From positions 320,866,893 through 320,930,892 of the forward strand of contig JAUPFV010000002.1 of the NCBI GenBank assembly GCA_036936605.1: a DNA stretch of 64,000 nucleotides. Direction: 5' to 3'. Source of the stretch: Limnanthes douglasii subsp. nivea. Taxonomy: Eukaryota; Streptophyta; Magnoliopsida; Brassicales; Limnanthaceae. The position numbers were made by a program, and so were the translations under genes. Below the pieces are notes generated by a model. The model was given only the letters and a program-made list of their open reading frames with translations. It was not told the DNA's origin and did not search any database. Numbering within the stretch: the first letter of the stretch is position 1; the number at the start of each line of letters is the position of its first letter. Below are positions 32,211-44,200 of the stretch, piece after piece.

Positions 32211-32245
32211 TATAGCATAAGTGATAAGTTTGTTCGATATTTTAC

Positions 32246-33590
32246 TTTAATTGGATTAACTAGTCGACCAATGTAGTCATAATATATTATCGAGCAAGTC
32301 GGAGAGTGTGGAGTACACGCTTGTTATAATATATTATGATTAGTGGGTCCAATGGACGGATTCTTGTTCATGTTAGACTTATTTTAAATGATAAGGATAT
32401 CATGAAAATTCATGGAAATTTAAATTTGGAAAAATAATTTGAATTTGAATTTGAATTTTTAGTCAGTTTATCATTTGAAATTTTAACCGTTTTGGACATA
32501 AAACTGTTTTACAGTTGGAGTATTTTGGTTGAATAAATAAGCATGGTTCTGTAACATAAAAAACAACAAAAAGATTCATTCTCGTTGTTCAAATGCATAC
32601 GCTCTGATTTTATCCGGTTGAAAATTTTGAAGAACCACCAAAATAATTTCAATCTGAAATTATTAAAACAAGACTTCAGAGTTTATCCGGAAATCTCTAA
32701 ACAAAATACCGAACAAAAGATTGAAATTATATGTTCGTGTTTTATGAAGATGTTCTTGTTTTATGCAAAGATGTGGATGAAGATTCGAATGAAGAATTTT
32801 TTTGTCATCTTTAAGAGAATTCATAATCAAGTATCAAAATGTTGGATATATGGTATCATCGTCCTGTAAGTTTTTCTCCCTCACTTTTACTAATGGATGA
32901 AAATGGTGATAATTTATGAATTCTTTTTAAATTCTGTAAATGATACACGCACTGAAAATACTTGAACTGATTGGATATACGAAGAAAGCGTATTTTGGTT
33001 TTTTGTATATATACTTGTCATGTGGCTTTGATAAGTTGTTATTGCGATAATGAAGTTTCATTGGGTAATAAAGTCTCAACATATAATCTTGCTTAACGAA
33101 TTAAGACAGATGAACTTTAATTTTAAAAGACATATAATCTATTTACAGTAAGAAAAACTGTTAGAGAATAACTGCTTTATGCAGTTGTAGTTCTTGTTTA
33201 CATGCACTGGATAATAGAATACTAGATGCATAAAATTTACACGACATTGCCTTTAAGTAAGTAATAAAGTACTAATCTAAGGATTTATTTAGATTTTATG
33301 CGTTTATGCTTTTGAGTAATAATAAAAGTATGCTAGTGACTGCCTTTTATGCAAGTTAGTGTTTTTATAATTTAATAACCACGTTGTTTCATGAGAATGA
33401 CTATTGAGTAGTTTGATGTTGTTAAACCATAATAAATATTCGTCTAAGATTTTTACACATGTGGAGGCTATGACAAATATTAACAGTTGTAACTTCAAGA
33501 TTTGAAAAAAATTAAAACTTGCATGGTAAGATTGCCTATGGCATGCCTAAATATATCCCAGAACTGTTGATTAATTATATATAGGGATGT
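32246..33590. other. AT-rich stretch, possible LTR remnant
   Basis: The 94-codon frame at 32,585-32,869 is not recognised. The 'gaatttgaatttgaattt' run at about 32,440 and the primer-less AT-rich context could be part of an old LTR of E6, but I cannot define ends. Confidence 0.3.
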
Positions 33591-33921
33591 ACTAGGCATA
33601 CGGTTTTGTCGATCCTATGTTTGTAATTGCATGTAATTTTTACCGTAAATAAGAATAAAGTTAAAGGGAATTTCTTATGGAATTAAGAATTGCTGGTTGA
33701 AATGGTCCTACCAAGTCCATTCCAATATCGATCCTACCAAGTCCATTCCAATTAAGAATTACTAGGCATACGGTTTTGTCAATCCTATGTCTGTAATTGC
33801 ATGTAATTTTTACCGTAAATAAGAATTAAGTTAAAGGGAATTTCTTATGGAATTAAGAATAATCAGTCGACGTTCTCTAGAGGTTATATGGAATGGTCCT
33901 ACCAAGTCCATTCCTAATCTA
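33591..33921. repeat. 170-bp tandem duplication at the end of gypsy E7
   Basis: Copy 1 starts at 33,591 and copy 2 at 33,761, both with 'actaggcatacggttttgtc'. Each includes an integrase fragment (minus-strand 'GMDLVGPF'), which appears three times in all. Copies differ at about four positions over the first 130 bases. Confidence 0.85.
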
Positions 33922-34240
33922 TCAAAAGGAGTAGCTTCAGAAATAGTCGTAGGAAGAACTACTGGTTTGTGAATATAGTTTGAAAACCGTCAACAAATAT
34001 CATAACCTCGAACTAAAACTTTAGCATCATTGATAATTGAAGGCCCATAATATCATGCAACTAAAACCCTACACGTCAAAGACATAAACCCACAACCAGC
34101 TAAACCTTTACCTTCATGCAACTCATATAAAATTTCCTGAGACTTTTGCTTACCCAAACAAGACAACAATTGGCTAGTTAACGATTTTTTTTGTATTTGA
34201 CTCCTTCTAACACAACATAACCATGGACCTTGTACCTTAA
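33860..34240 (-). pseudogene. E7 integrase N-terminal remnant
   Basis: On the minus strand, 'LGKQKSQEILYELHEGKGLAG' (about 34,100-34,170) matches the segment before and at the gypsy zinc finger, and 'GMDLVGPFHI' near 33,890 matches the start of the catalytic core ('xxWGIDIIGPLP') with its first aspartate. The remaining core is absent. Confidence 0.65.
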
Positions 34241-34244
34241 CTTT

Positions 34245-34830
34245 TTAGCCATTTGTGTATCTTGAGGTAACATACCTCTTAGTAAAAAAATTAAGGATAT
34301 CAGACCTCCTATCACTTCGAATTATGTCTGGAGTAACAAATATTTCCACAACATATTTATATTGTTTTGACCATGTTAAAATTGAAGGACTTACTTGTAG
34401 CAATATCCATCGATATTCATCACTATAAGAAATTGTTTCCAAAGAATCAACAATTATATTATATGCTCGGTTAATGTGCTCGACTATGACTTTGTCAAAC
34501 AAAAGAGTCATATTTCGAGGCTCGCATAGATACAAAATAATATTATCTCTCTTAGCCTCGGATACACATGCCATATGATTTGCCACTAGCTGTAAATTTG
34601 TTTCCAAATAAACTGTTGTCTCTCAATAAATATTTGCAAGTCTTAAACTAGCTAACGTAGCCTCATATTCCGCCTTATTATTAGACGCATGAAAGTTAAA
34701 TTGAAAATTTTGGTACATTGCCTCCCCAAAAGGAGAAACTAACTGAACCCCACACTAGATCCGAATATCCTAGAACCACCATCATTTCGAACCACCCACG
34801 TCAAAGTTTCTGGGATGACCTCTTTACATG
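34245..34830 (-). pseudogene. E7 RNase H
   Basis: About 34,640-34,810 on the minus strand reads 'NDGGSRIFGSSVG', a stop, and a segment corresponding to the 'NNEAEYEALLAGLRLA' box ('NNKAEYEATLASLRLA' across a shift). The frame 34,245-34,607 starts near that box and runs through 'KVIVEHINRAYNIIVDSLET', the RNase H end (usually 'FxxVxVxHIxRxxNxxADALA'; here A-D is V-D). It then enters the linker to integrase. Confidence 0.8.
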
Positions 34831-34899
34831 TCTTCTTATTTGATCGACTCGAGCTTTAATAACCATTCAAGGAGCAAAAGTGATAATAAAATCTCCCAA

Positions 34900-36000
34900 T
34901 AATACTGAGGAGTTGGTCATCCTACTAGAAATATCTGGTCGTTGTAACACATTATTTAGTGGGAAAGAAGTTTGAACCAAAATGGTGTGAAGTTAAAAAT
35001 AAGGGCACATCTTTCTAGAAGCTACTACTAAAGCCAAAGACAAATTTTTAAGCTTCAGATATGTTTTCTTTGATGCCAACAAACTTTTACTAACATAATA
35101 GACTGGTTTTGAAACTCTCTTGTCTTCACTTATCAAAACGATGCTCACTACAAAATCAAAAACTGCTAGGACAACTCCTCTCTAGTTTGAGGCTTAGACA
35201 AGATTTCTGGTGATAAAAAATAGTCTTTAATCTTTCAAAAAACTGCTTCACAATCTAATGTCCATATAAACTCTTTGGGTTTTCATTAAACTTGGAAAGA
35301 AAGAAAACACTTGTCGGAAAATCTTGAAATAAATCGATCAAGAGCAGCTAATCTTATTGTCAATATTTGCACATCCTTTATAGTTAGATGTGATGTTACT
35401 GAAACCAGGTCCTTTAACTACTTATGATTTGCCTTTATTCTTCTTTCACTAATGATATATCTTAGAAATTTTCCTTATTGTATGCTAAAGGTACATTTTT
35501 GAGGATTTAAATTCAATCAAATAACCTTTAACTTTAGGAAAGTCTCCTCTAAATCTTTCAAATTTTCACCATCTATTAGGATTTTAACCAGCATAACATC
35601 AATATAAACTTCCATATTCCACCCAATCTGAGAAGTGAAATCCTTGTTCATCAACCCAAAAGGCATAACTCCATAACAATGTAATCCTTGATCAGTGATG
35701 AACGTAGTGTTTTCTTAATCTTTTGGATCCATTTGAATTTGGTTATATCATGCAAGATCATCCATAAATGATAAAATTTTATTTCATGAACTGGAACCAA
35801 CCAGCTGATCTATTCGAGGAACAATAAATGGATCTTTAGGACAAACTCGATTCAAATATGTTAAATCAACACACATTCGCCATTTTTTTTCTTTTATTAT
35901 CCAACACTAGATTTTCTGTCCATAAAGGATAGTGCACCTCCTGAATATGTCTGACCCTAGACAAGTGATCCACCTGTACAACAATAGCTTCAGATTTTTC
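34900..36000 (-). pseudogene. E7 reverse transcriptase
   Basis: On the minus strand: 'KWRMCVDLTYLNRVCPKDPF' with 'PRIDQLV' (about 35,805-35,890), 'MPFGLMNK' (about 35,640-35,670), then 'MEVYIDVMLVKIL' (about 35,585-35,625), where the catalytic Y-x-D-D reads Y-I-D-V. 'NLNPQKCTFSI' and 'ISERRIKAN' follow at about 35,490-35,540. The second catalytic aspartate is lost, so activity is excluded even without the stops. Confidence 0.85.
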
Positions 36001-36422
36001 AACAGAAAAACATGAAATTCTGAACAACATGTTTGATCCTCGGATTTATAGCTAAGCTGTGATATATCACTTCAGGTGGAACCCCTATTACACCGTCTGT
36101 TTTCCAAGAAAAACTATCCAAATTATCAAACAAGAATTATAACAACTGATAACGCAAAGTAGGTGATAGTGGTGTCCCTATAGGTATAGTCTTCCCATTA
36201 GAAAAAATGTGTATTCCTCAATATTCTCAGTCACTATCAAAGAACCCGGGGTTTCCCTCAGATCAACCATTCCTTTTTCATCCAAGATTAACCTTTGTGA
36301 TTTCTGTTCAATCATCTGATCATCACCATTAGAACCTCGAACACAAAAAGTTGTTGCATAACATTCTTCGCCTATTTTTTGGTCATTTCAAACCACTAAA
36401 ACATGATTTCCAAAGACATACT

Positions 36423-37600
36423 TCAGGCATTGGTGAACTGTAGAAACAATAACATGCATTCTTGAAAGGCAAAATCTCCGAAAAATAACATTATAACAGG
36501 TCGGACATTCAACGACCATGAATAAGACTTGGACCTTCTTTTTAAACGACATTTTCCCAAACACACTTCACCTTCGAATTCACCAATCCCTTGAGCTGTC
36601 CCCCTTGTAAACTTAATTATAGTATGATCAGATTGACAAATTGGAGGTAGTTTTTCCATCCTACCATGTGCATATTTGAAAAACACATTTGCAGAACTCC
36701 CCATTAGGCATGGGCATTCGGTTCTTCGGTTCGGTTCGGTTCGGTTCGGTTCGTTCGGTTCTCGGTCCTTTCGGTTCTTCAAAACTAGTACCCATTTAGG
36801 AACCGAATATATTTCGGTTCGGTTCGGTTCGGTTCCTCTTAATTCGATTCGGTATGGGTACTTAACTCGGTTCCAATCGGGTAATTTTGGATACTTTAAA
36901 TGCTTTGCAATATCAGCGTATATAAAACTCTTTTTACACTTTAAAACAATAAAACAATGTTAAGTTGTAAGAAAAAAAATATTAAATATAAAAAATATTC
37001 AAAATTAATATATTAAAAAATAATATTAGTATTATAAAAAAATGAAGAGATGATGTCAAGTTTATTAAATTATATAAAGGTTTGTATTTTGTTATTTTGT
37101 TTATACGAGCATAATATGTTTGTAAATATGTCGCCACTTTGAATAAAGTATGTTGTCATTTATTCAAGAGAACATAATTAGAGATCAATAATAAAAGATA
37201 AATTTAGGGGAATATAATTTTGAAAAAGAAAATATATTTTTAAAACAATTCAAAATTAAAGGTTAATACATAGGTTCGGTTCCTAACGGGTACCCACGGT
37301 TCTTCGGTTCGGTACGGTTCGGTTCCGAGAACCGTGGGTAATTGAAAACTGGAACCATTCGGGTATTATGAAAGAACCAAATCTACTTTGGTTCGGTTCT
37401 TTCGGTTCGGTTCGGTTCGGTTCTTTCGGTTCCGGTTAAAATGCCCATGCCTACTCCCCATATCTATTAAAACACGTCGAATTCCAACTCCGGCTATTTA
37501 TGCCCCTATAACCATTGCATCTTCAGGGGGTTCCGCTATCTTTCTCAAATCATCATTATCGAACAAAATAAAATGAGTGTCCTTCTTTTCATACAAATGA
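36423..37600 (-). pseudogene. E7 protease, split at the active site by a hAT element
   Basis: The minus frame before the insertion (37,462-37,600) reads the usual 'ISFTExDL...HxDALVI' region in degraded form and ends '...RRVLI-D'. After it (36,423-36,704), 'M-G-S-S-A-N-V-F-F' continues, the aspartic protease box, with T changed to M. The frame then runs to 'IIKFTRGTAQGIGEFEGEV'. The 8-bp target duplication of the hAT element covers the 'M-G-S' codons. Confidence 0.8.
36705..37453. mobile_element. Non-autonomous hAT element (MITE-like), 749 bp
   Basis: It has terminal inverted repeats of 14 bases (TAGGCATGGGCATT at the left, its reverse complement at the right) and a perfect 8-bp target duplication CTCCCCAT at 36,697-36,704 and 37,454-37,461. 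An 8-bp duplication and TAGG-type ends are hAT traits. Both ends carry arrays of 'ggttc' pentamers in the same orientation; the centre is AT-rich and non-coding. The 95- and 62-codon frames inside are artefacts of the pentamers. Confidence 0.95.
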
Positions 37601-39480
37601 GTAGACATTCTTCCTTCTACTTGAGTGGCTAAACTTACTATGTGTAGTAGTGACAGCCATAGAATCTCTTCCAAAAATTAGTAAAGATTCAAAATACTCA
37701 CACGAAATTTGAGCTCGTCTTTGCTCAACTGGTTCATCCACAGCCATCAAAATTAACCGATCTGGATATGTGGCCAAATATTTTGAGGTTGTATCAAACT
37801 CAACACATTTAGAGTATAATATCACTGATGCCCTTTCTTGTTTCGATTATAGATTAGCAGTTTGTTGCGTCAATGAGCTCAGAGTTTTTGATACACTGTT
37901 ATGCCCTTTAACAAAAGCTGCTAATGTGCCATTCTCTTTTAAAACCTGTATCTCCTTCTTTAATACTAATGTGCCATTCTCTTTTCAAAATCTGTTATTG
38001 CGCTCTTATCTTGATCTGTTTATTAGAGTTTGCTTTTTGAAGCTTACACGACCTTTAGTCTTCTAGAAAATTCCAATTACATTATCAAAAAGTTTGCAAA
38101 ATATTCCACCCTCACCCATTGATAACCTGCAGTTTGAGTTAGAACCCCTCATGTTTGAGGAGGCAAATTTTTGTTGATATTTAAATGAAGTGATGGTTGA
38201 TAATTCGAGGAGTTTCCTTGATTATTTAAAGCACGCCCTGAGTTCCTCTGAGTAGACCCAACGCCTCCCCGAATCCTAGTCGACACTTTTATTTTAATTT
38301 GGTCATCGACTTGAGTCATCAATGCTCCAAAATTTAACGCTATCTTTTTTGTCTTTTTGTTTGCTAAATCTCGTGGCAATAAACCTTGTCATTTTATTCA
38401 CAATCATATAACCCTGCTTTTGTTAGCATCAACCGCATCGTATAATATTTCAGTTTTTTACCTTCAGCCTGCTTACACTATATTACAGTGTCTTCATTAG
38501 ATTACATCTTTCTAGTTTCCCCAAATTGTCGTTCAAAAGATGTATAGAAGTCACTATAGTTGGTAATAGATCCCCTCAGAATTCTATTATACCACTATAG
38601 TGCAGTGCCCTTGGAAGTCTGATGCTCTGCATACGAGCCTATCATCATCTTCGAAGTTTATCATATAATTTTTGAATTGTTCCATGTGATCATCAGGATC
38701 TTGAGTCACATCAAACCTTTCTACCTTCGAGATGTCAAAACGGTTTTTGAAGAGAAATAGACTTAAATTTAGCAGTCAAAGGAGAATTTCTCCAATCGAC
38801 TCCTTGCACATATCGGTCATCTCTTCTGGTTCCCATAACAACATACAAATTTTGATCTGCTACACTTGCGTACTGAGTGGATGTGTTTCCTTCATACCAG
38901 ACCAGATCCCTTATATGACAAGGTTACTGTCGCTCTTTGATTCATATTAATTGTGTGATTTGAGATGCCGAATTTTTTCTCCTTTCGAAGATCCATGATA
39001 GTTCTTCTACTTAAACAATCCATCCTCACATTCTGAGCTGTCATACTCATCACTAGATGTGATGTATTTATGGTTATCTTTCTTTTCCTTTCACCTAGTT
39101 TGATATTCTTTATCAGACTAAAAATTTACTTTCTTTCGATCACTTCGAGAAATGCTGAGTTGTATACGGTTGATAAGATTTATTTTCCATTTCATTGTTC
39201 TTCTCAACCTGTTGTACCTCAGATTTTAGCCTACTTGACTAAATCCATTGTTCTCTTTAAACATATTTATTATTAAACGTAGTTATTTTGTCCAAGAATT
39301 GATTCCTCCGATCTTCAATGTCAGAATGACCTTGCTGTTCTAGAATTTCATCATCTTCTTTACTTTCGTCCCAATGTAAATCAGATCTAAAAGTTTCAAT
39401 ACCTTTGCAAACTTTTTGATCAACTTCATTCCTTGGTTCCATATCGATCAAGAACGATATTACTGACTAAAAAGTCAATA
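37600..39480 (-). pseudogene. E7 gag
   Basis: On the minus strand the gag start is the frame 39,257-39,451 ('MEPRNEVDQKV' onward, acidic). The middle part at about 38,580-38,720 reads 'DDHMEQFKNYMINFEDDDRL' with 'CRASDFQG', the gypsy capsid region ('DPxxHxxxFxxxMxLxGxxDxxxCRAFPxTLxGxAxxWY'). The frame 37,589-37,825 holds gag-protease linker sequence. Stops and shifts are frequent, and no intact CCHC knuckle was found. Confidence 0.7.
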
Positions 39481-39525
39481 ATTTTTGGTTTTTGACGTCA
39501 AATCAAGGTACCAATCAACAATCTC

Positions 39526-39545
39526 TCCCTCTCTTGTCGCCGATT
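39526..39545 (-). promoter_or_regulatory. E7 primer-binding site
   Basis: The minus strand directly after the LTR reads 'AATCGGCGACAAGAGAGG'. This resembles the 'TGGCGAC...' or 'TTGGCGCC...' primer sites of plant gypsy elements. The exact tRNA is not resolved. Confidence 0.55.
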
Positions 39546-39826
39546 TGTTAGGTATGAATCTTAGTTTTAGAAAGAGAAAGTAAAAAATGGAATCAAATTG
39601 TAGAGAGTCCTCCTTTATTCATCACCTCACTTCCTATTTATAGGTATGTCAAACTTCTATAACTGAATCAATGATATACTTGAGAAAATTGCATCGTTAC
39701 CCCTTATGTTGACAAATAGTTGAAATATCCTCTTACAACTATATAAGTTATCATAAATAACCTTAGTATTATTACATTAAGTCCCCGATATTTCATATCC
39801 TTATCAGATAGGGTAAAGATTCAACA
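39546..39826 (-). repeat. E7 5' LTR
   Basis: On the minus strand it begins TGTTGAATC and ends CCTAACA (281 bases). It is followed by the primer-like site. The repeat shared with 9.6 kb resumes exactly at 39,827 ('agttgttataaag'), giving AGTTG as the likely target duplication. Confidence 0.75.
39633..39644 (-). promoter_or_regulatory. TATA box in the E7 LTR
   Basis: CCTATAAATAGG on the minus strand lies about 87 bases before the LTR end, a normal place for the LTR promoter. Confidence 0.6.
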
Positions 39827-40290
39827 AGTTGTTATAAAGATGTTTTTCTTATGAAGTACCGATTTGGATGCAATGTTAAACTTTTTGTAATGATTTAATC
39901 TCTAACTATTAATTTATAGTAGATATAGCTATCACGCATTCGATAAACAATAAGACACCTAAATATGCCTATAAACTTATACAAGTCATGAAAAAACTAG
40001 TTACTTATTAATCGTGGAACCAAAAACAAAACAAAGATGGAAAGATGGACCAGATAAATTCATTGAGAATACTGAAAGGTGGCTTGAGATTTCCAAGGTT
40101 TATCTCATAAAGTTTTCTTATTGTACTCAAGTTGATAATACATCAATCCAATATCCTGAAGTTCAAGTTGACTAGAGCTATAATATGTTGCTGCAGATAT
40201 TTCACGAAGTTTTTCTTAATGAATTTAAAAAACTTCATCGACTAGAGAAATCATAATACCTAACTCCGACTAAGCTATTAAATAGTGATT
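39827..40290. repeat. Dispersed repeat (pair with 9,576-10,190)
   Basis: See the partner at 9.6 kb. Here the plus-strand reading 'DKFIENTERWLEISKVY' is clearer. The E7 LTR is inserted at its left side. Confidence 0.7.
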
Positions 40291-40379
40291 TTAGAACAGA
40301 AATCAAACTGTTTTTTAAATTATTTTCCCTTCGACCATCCACTTATTAACAAGTTATTTAGATTAAAATAGATTGAACA

Positions 40380-41260
40380 TCCTGTATCAGGAAGATACCA
40401 TATTTCCAAGCACACATAACAGTGGTTAAAACTTATTTCCAAGCACACATAACAGTAGTTAAAACTTATTTTCCATTTGGAAATATGATACAAAACCATC
40501 CTGTATCAGGAAGATAGAACAAAAGGCCAGGAAAACTAGGGGATTGTAATTTCTATGTTGAATTGTTAACGAAAATCAAAGCCAAACGGCAAATTTGTTT
40601 ATGAAGTTCGAGTCTGAGAGACTTCAATGGTAGGAGAGTATATCTCTTAACTAATTCTTAATTAGTTATCAACCAGGAATTAAGATAGTCGAAGCCAAAT
40701 ATGATAAAATTATTTAGTACTTGATAGAATTACAATCTCTAATTAGAAAGTTCGAGCAAGTGGAATTTAAACAAGTCCCGCGAGTTGATAATTCAATAAC
40801 TGACACACGCACATCTTTTGTATAGACATTTACTGCCGCAGAAATAATACTTCAGGAAAATCTATCTATGACATTATTAAACGATTTTTTATTGACATTC
40901 ACGTCCACAAGAGTAATAATAATAGAAGGTGACAAATAAGAATAAAAATAGTGGATAACACCAATTAAGAAGTACATGATAGAAGGAATAATCATTTACG
41001 ATAAAAGGGAAGCACGAAAGATAAATAGTAAGTCAACAACATTTGCTTGGACTTTGGACACACTATACAAAAGAGGGCATTACTCTGATACTTTGGTATA
41101 TATAAATAAAATTTTGTTGTCTAAGAACTACATTATGGAGAATAAAGCGTTTATTATGGATGTAAGGCACTCTACTGAAGAATCATATGATGAACCCAGT
41201 AATGCACAAGCCCAAGGTTCTATGGTAGAAGTAATAGTAATTAAATAAATAAGAGTTATA
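40380..41260 (+). mobile_element. Ty3/gypsy fragment, RNase H to pre-integrase
   Basis: It aligns with 2,080-3,005 of E0. The frame 40,976-41,248 includes 'IIIYDKREARKINSKSTTFAW' and 'LYKRGHYSDTL', the conserved linker before the integrase zinc finger, better kept than in E0. A ~36-bp block ('atttccaagcacacataaca') is tandemly duplicated at 40,409-40,480, and 'cctgtatcaggaagata' recurs at 40,381 and 40,500. Unit 1 of the tandem array follows after about 215 unassigned bases. Confidence 0.8.
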
Positions 41261-44200
41261 GCGCATATAACTGCGCATATAACTGAGATATATATAATTC
41301 TAAAGTGCGATTCAGAAGTTCGGAACCATGAAATGATATGCTACGTAAAGTTTTCCTTCACACTAAATATAACTGGCTTGACATTTCGTATCTAAATTGG
41401 GAGCGTCCTTTAACGGTCGAAACCATAACTTACAGAATATTGGATGAAAAATAAAACCAAGTTCTTCAATCCTCAAAAAATTGAGAGCTTAAAGCTCTAT
41501 CATAGTTTATGATACGCAAGCTTTTAACTAACTACAACTTGTAAAACGTATATGTTAGACTATGAGGATATATTATTTCCTCTTTTGGTGGTGCGAGATT
41601 AAGCATGCATTCGACATTAATAAAATGTTTTTTTGCAAAACAATAGTCTCATAAATGTTCATTAATAAAGTATCGGCTTATTGGGATTAGTCAATTAATT
41701 AAAAACACGGAGCATTAAGTGTTTAATAAAAGAATAATGACTCATAAAATGAAACTATAATAAGGAGTACTTCAAAATAAAACAAGATTCTTAATACAAA
41801 AGTAAAATACAATGCTTTCAACATCACAAAACATAGAGTAATAAGAAGTCGTGTTTCGACGTTTTTTTCAGAAGCAATAGAATATTTGGTTCGGACAACA
41901 TCAGTATCCATAACAGTTGTTTGGCCTTTAGTACCATCAAATTGTCACTTCTAGTATTAACAACTAAAAAATTATTAGTTTCATCACCATCTTTCTCTAT
42001 ACTATTTCTTTCACAATATTCATGAAACATTGTCTCTCTTAAGTCATTTATTTTCTTCTTCCCATTTTATTCAAGAAGGTTGCAATATATGCATTATCCT
42101 TAAGCTATCTAATCCATTCTCCCATTCATTCTCAGGAACATAATACCATAAGCTATCAATATTCATGTCATATATCTCGTGATAATCTATAATTAACTTA
42201 GAACGACCGTCCAAAACTAGTGGACGACTAAACACAATAATTTATGTCCAATAAGTAATAGCGTCTTGCATCTTGCATCCGAGATTGACGTTCAGTAATT
42301 AAAAGTTTTGAAACTGAGTTATTCTTCAACTTCTAAACATCTAATTGCTCATATAGCTTTGAATTTACAAACTTAGCATAGGCCTTGGCATCAATGAGCT
42401 CTTTGTCAAGAGATAACCATTGATCATAAAAAACAATTAGTTCAACCTTGAAAATCATTATCTTTATAAGAATAAATAATGGTACCTTGAACATAACTCA
42501 AGATGGTTTATTGGGTGCGATTCAATGCACTCCTTAACTGAGACATGCAAACAGCTTATTCTTCAATTATTTATTTAGTACAACCTTGGTTTTGGCCTTG
42601 GATTCAAACTTAATTTTCTACATCATATCTCATTCTCTCTCTCTCCTAACAACTTTCAACCTCAATTTCTTAGCTTGTATCATTTTAATATTAACTTCAA
42701 GACAAACTCTTATTGAATAGTTTTGTTTCTAAAGGTTTAGCAGGACCATAAATCAAAGTCCAAAGATCAGAAATGTAATTTACATGATGAACATTAAAGA
42801 TAAAGCATGGTTAAACCATTATAAATTCCATCCAAACAACATGTAGCATATATAGAACATATAATTAGTTCATATACTGCAGCAAGATTCAAAGAGGTAA
42901 GTACAAGAAGAGAAATAAAATCTTATCTTATCTCAAATCCCAAATTAAAGTTCCTTTTAGATAGGTCCATGGACTAAAGGTAGGTTGGAAGTTTCATTTG
43001 GTTGACTAAATAAAGTGAGTTACTCTATTTTAAGGCTCCAACGAAAATAAATAACATGTTGTAGTGTTAGCTTTGGACGAAGACACACCCATATTAAGTA
43101 GGTCACTATTTGGATGGTATCCTTAATATTGATATCTATAATATAAGGTAATATGATGTTGCATCCTTCAAAGGATCATCATCAACAATGATACAAGGTT
43201 GGGGAGTCGTTGAGGAGTTAACACAATAATCACTGGTAACAACCGCATCCTCATTATATTAACCTCTTTGTTAACTACTTCGACAACCGTAGTATTTTTA
43301 TGAGTATGTGGGTTCACTAACCACAGCATCAACTACCATGAAAATTTCAACAGTTTTATTATCAATAGAGAGAGAAAGACCCATAAATAAAGAAGTTACA
43401 ACCTTAGGAATACCTTTGGCATTATTTTATTGAAAATGGGAAACGAAATAAATTATCACGACCTTATTTGGTGGCCGCCTTAGTATCAACAATTTGTATA
43501 TATGTCCTATATTTAAAATTAGGCTTAGGCATTAACTATAGCACGGATTATATACTTTTTCCTCTAGAATAGAGACTCATTTCAGCGTAGATCCATAAAA
43601 AATAATAACTCATTTAGATAGAAGAAGAGAAATGATGATCATGTTAAATAGGTCTGGTCCAACCACGTTTTCAGACAAAGTTACAAACTTGGAAGGAACA
43701 CGTCTATAAAGATATATGGTAAGATTTAAAGCCTCATAAATTCTTTTCTCACAAACATGTTTTAACGAATGAGATTGATGGGGAGCACGAGAATATTAAA
43801 GAGCATAAGTAGTTAGTTTATTGGTCAGTAATGAGAGCGAGAGGTATACCACTTTCATTATCAGTACATAAGTTATTTTTAATGATAGAGCTAATATTTA
43901 TCACACATATTACGTTTGACCACCGAGTGTTTCTCCATTTAATCAATGATATATTATTATGCTCGTCTTTTCCCTATTCTTCGAAACTACTAGGACAAGA
44001 TCCTAGTTTATTTTCTAAGCCATGAACACTCGTAACAATTTCTTTACAAACATCGTCAGCCTCACATTTGACCTGTGTAGAATTTGAAGGAACATAAGAT
44101 ATTTTCATTGAATCTCAGACTTTCGATTTGCTACCCAATTCCATATTAGAAAAATACTTTCAGCAAACTATTCTTCTATAAGTTTTATCTCTATAACCTT

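Larger units (their letters stand above)
28831..32245 (+). mobile_element. Heavily decayed Ty1/copia element E6
   Basis: A primer site is followed by a long decayed stretch, an integrase remnant (30,220-30,720) and an RT remnant (31,440-32,210). The motif wording ('HFDLKIHYIDVK', 'GDIEETVY') resembles the Angela/TAR type of copia rather than E1-E5. 28,900-30,200, where gag and protease should lie, is too decayed to read. No 3' LTR was established. Confidence 0.7.
33860..39826 (-). mobile_element. Ty3/gypsy element E7, 3' end truncated, carrying a hAT insertion
   Basis: On the minus strand, LTR (39,546-39,826), primer-like site, gag, protease, reverse transcriptase, RNase H and an integrase start follow in gypsy order. 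The integrase breaks off soon after the zinc finger; the rest and the 3' LTR are missing. The sequence beyond the LTR continues a repeat known from 9.6 kb, so the right border is well supported. Confidence 0.85.

Noticed and set aside
32585..32869. 94-codon frame as a gene
   Set aside because: Low-complexity K/F/I/N-rich composition and no motif, in an AT-rich stretch that may be an old LTR.
36676..37576. Open frames with Arg/Phe/Gly/Ser repeats
   Set aside because: They come from the 'ggttc' pentamer arrays at the ends of the hAT element.
42060..42180. Possible similarity of a U-unit minus frame to the PB1-like N-terminal domain of MULE transposases
   Set aside because: Only a short 'LWYxVP...GL' pattern matches, and the neighbouring frames do not fit a MULE transposase.
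43831..44025. 64-codon frame repeated identically in all three U units, as a possible conserved gene
   Set aside because: Identity follows from recent tandem duplication, since non-coding parts are equally alike. The better-supported ancestral frames run on the minus strand.
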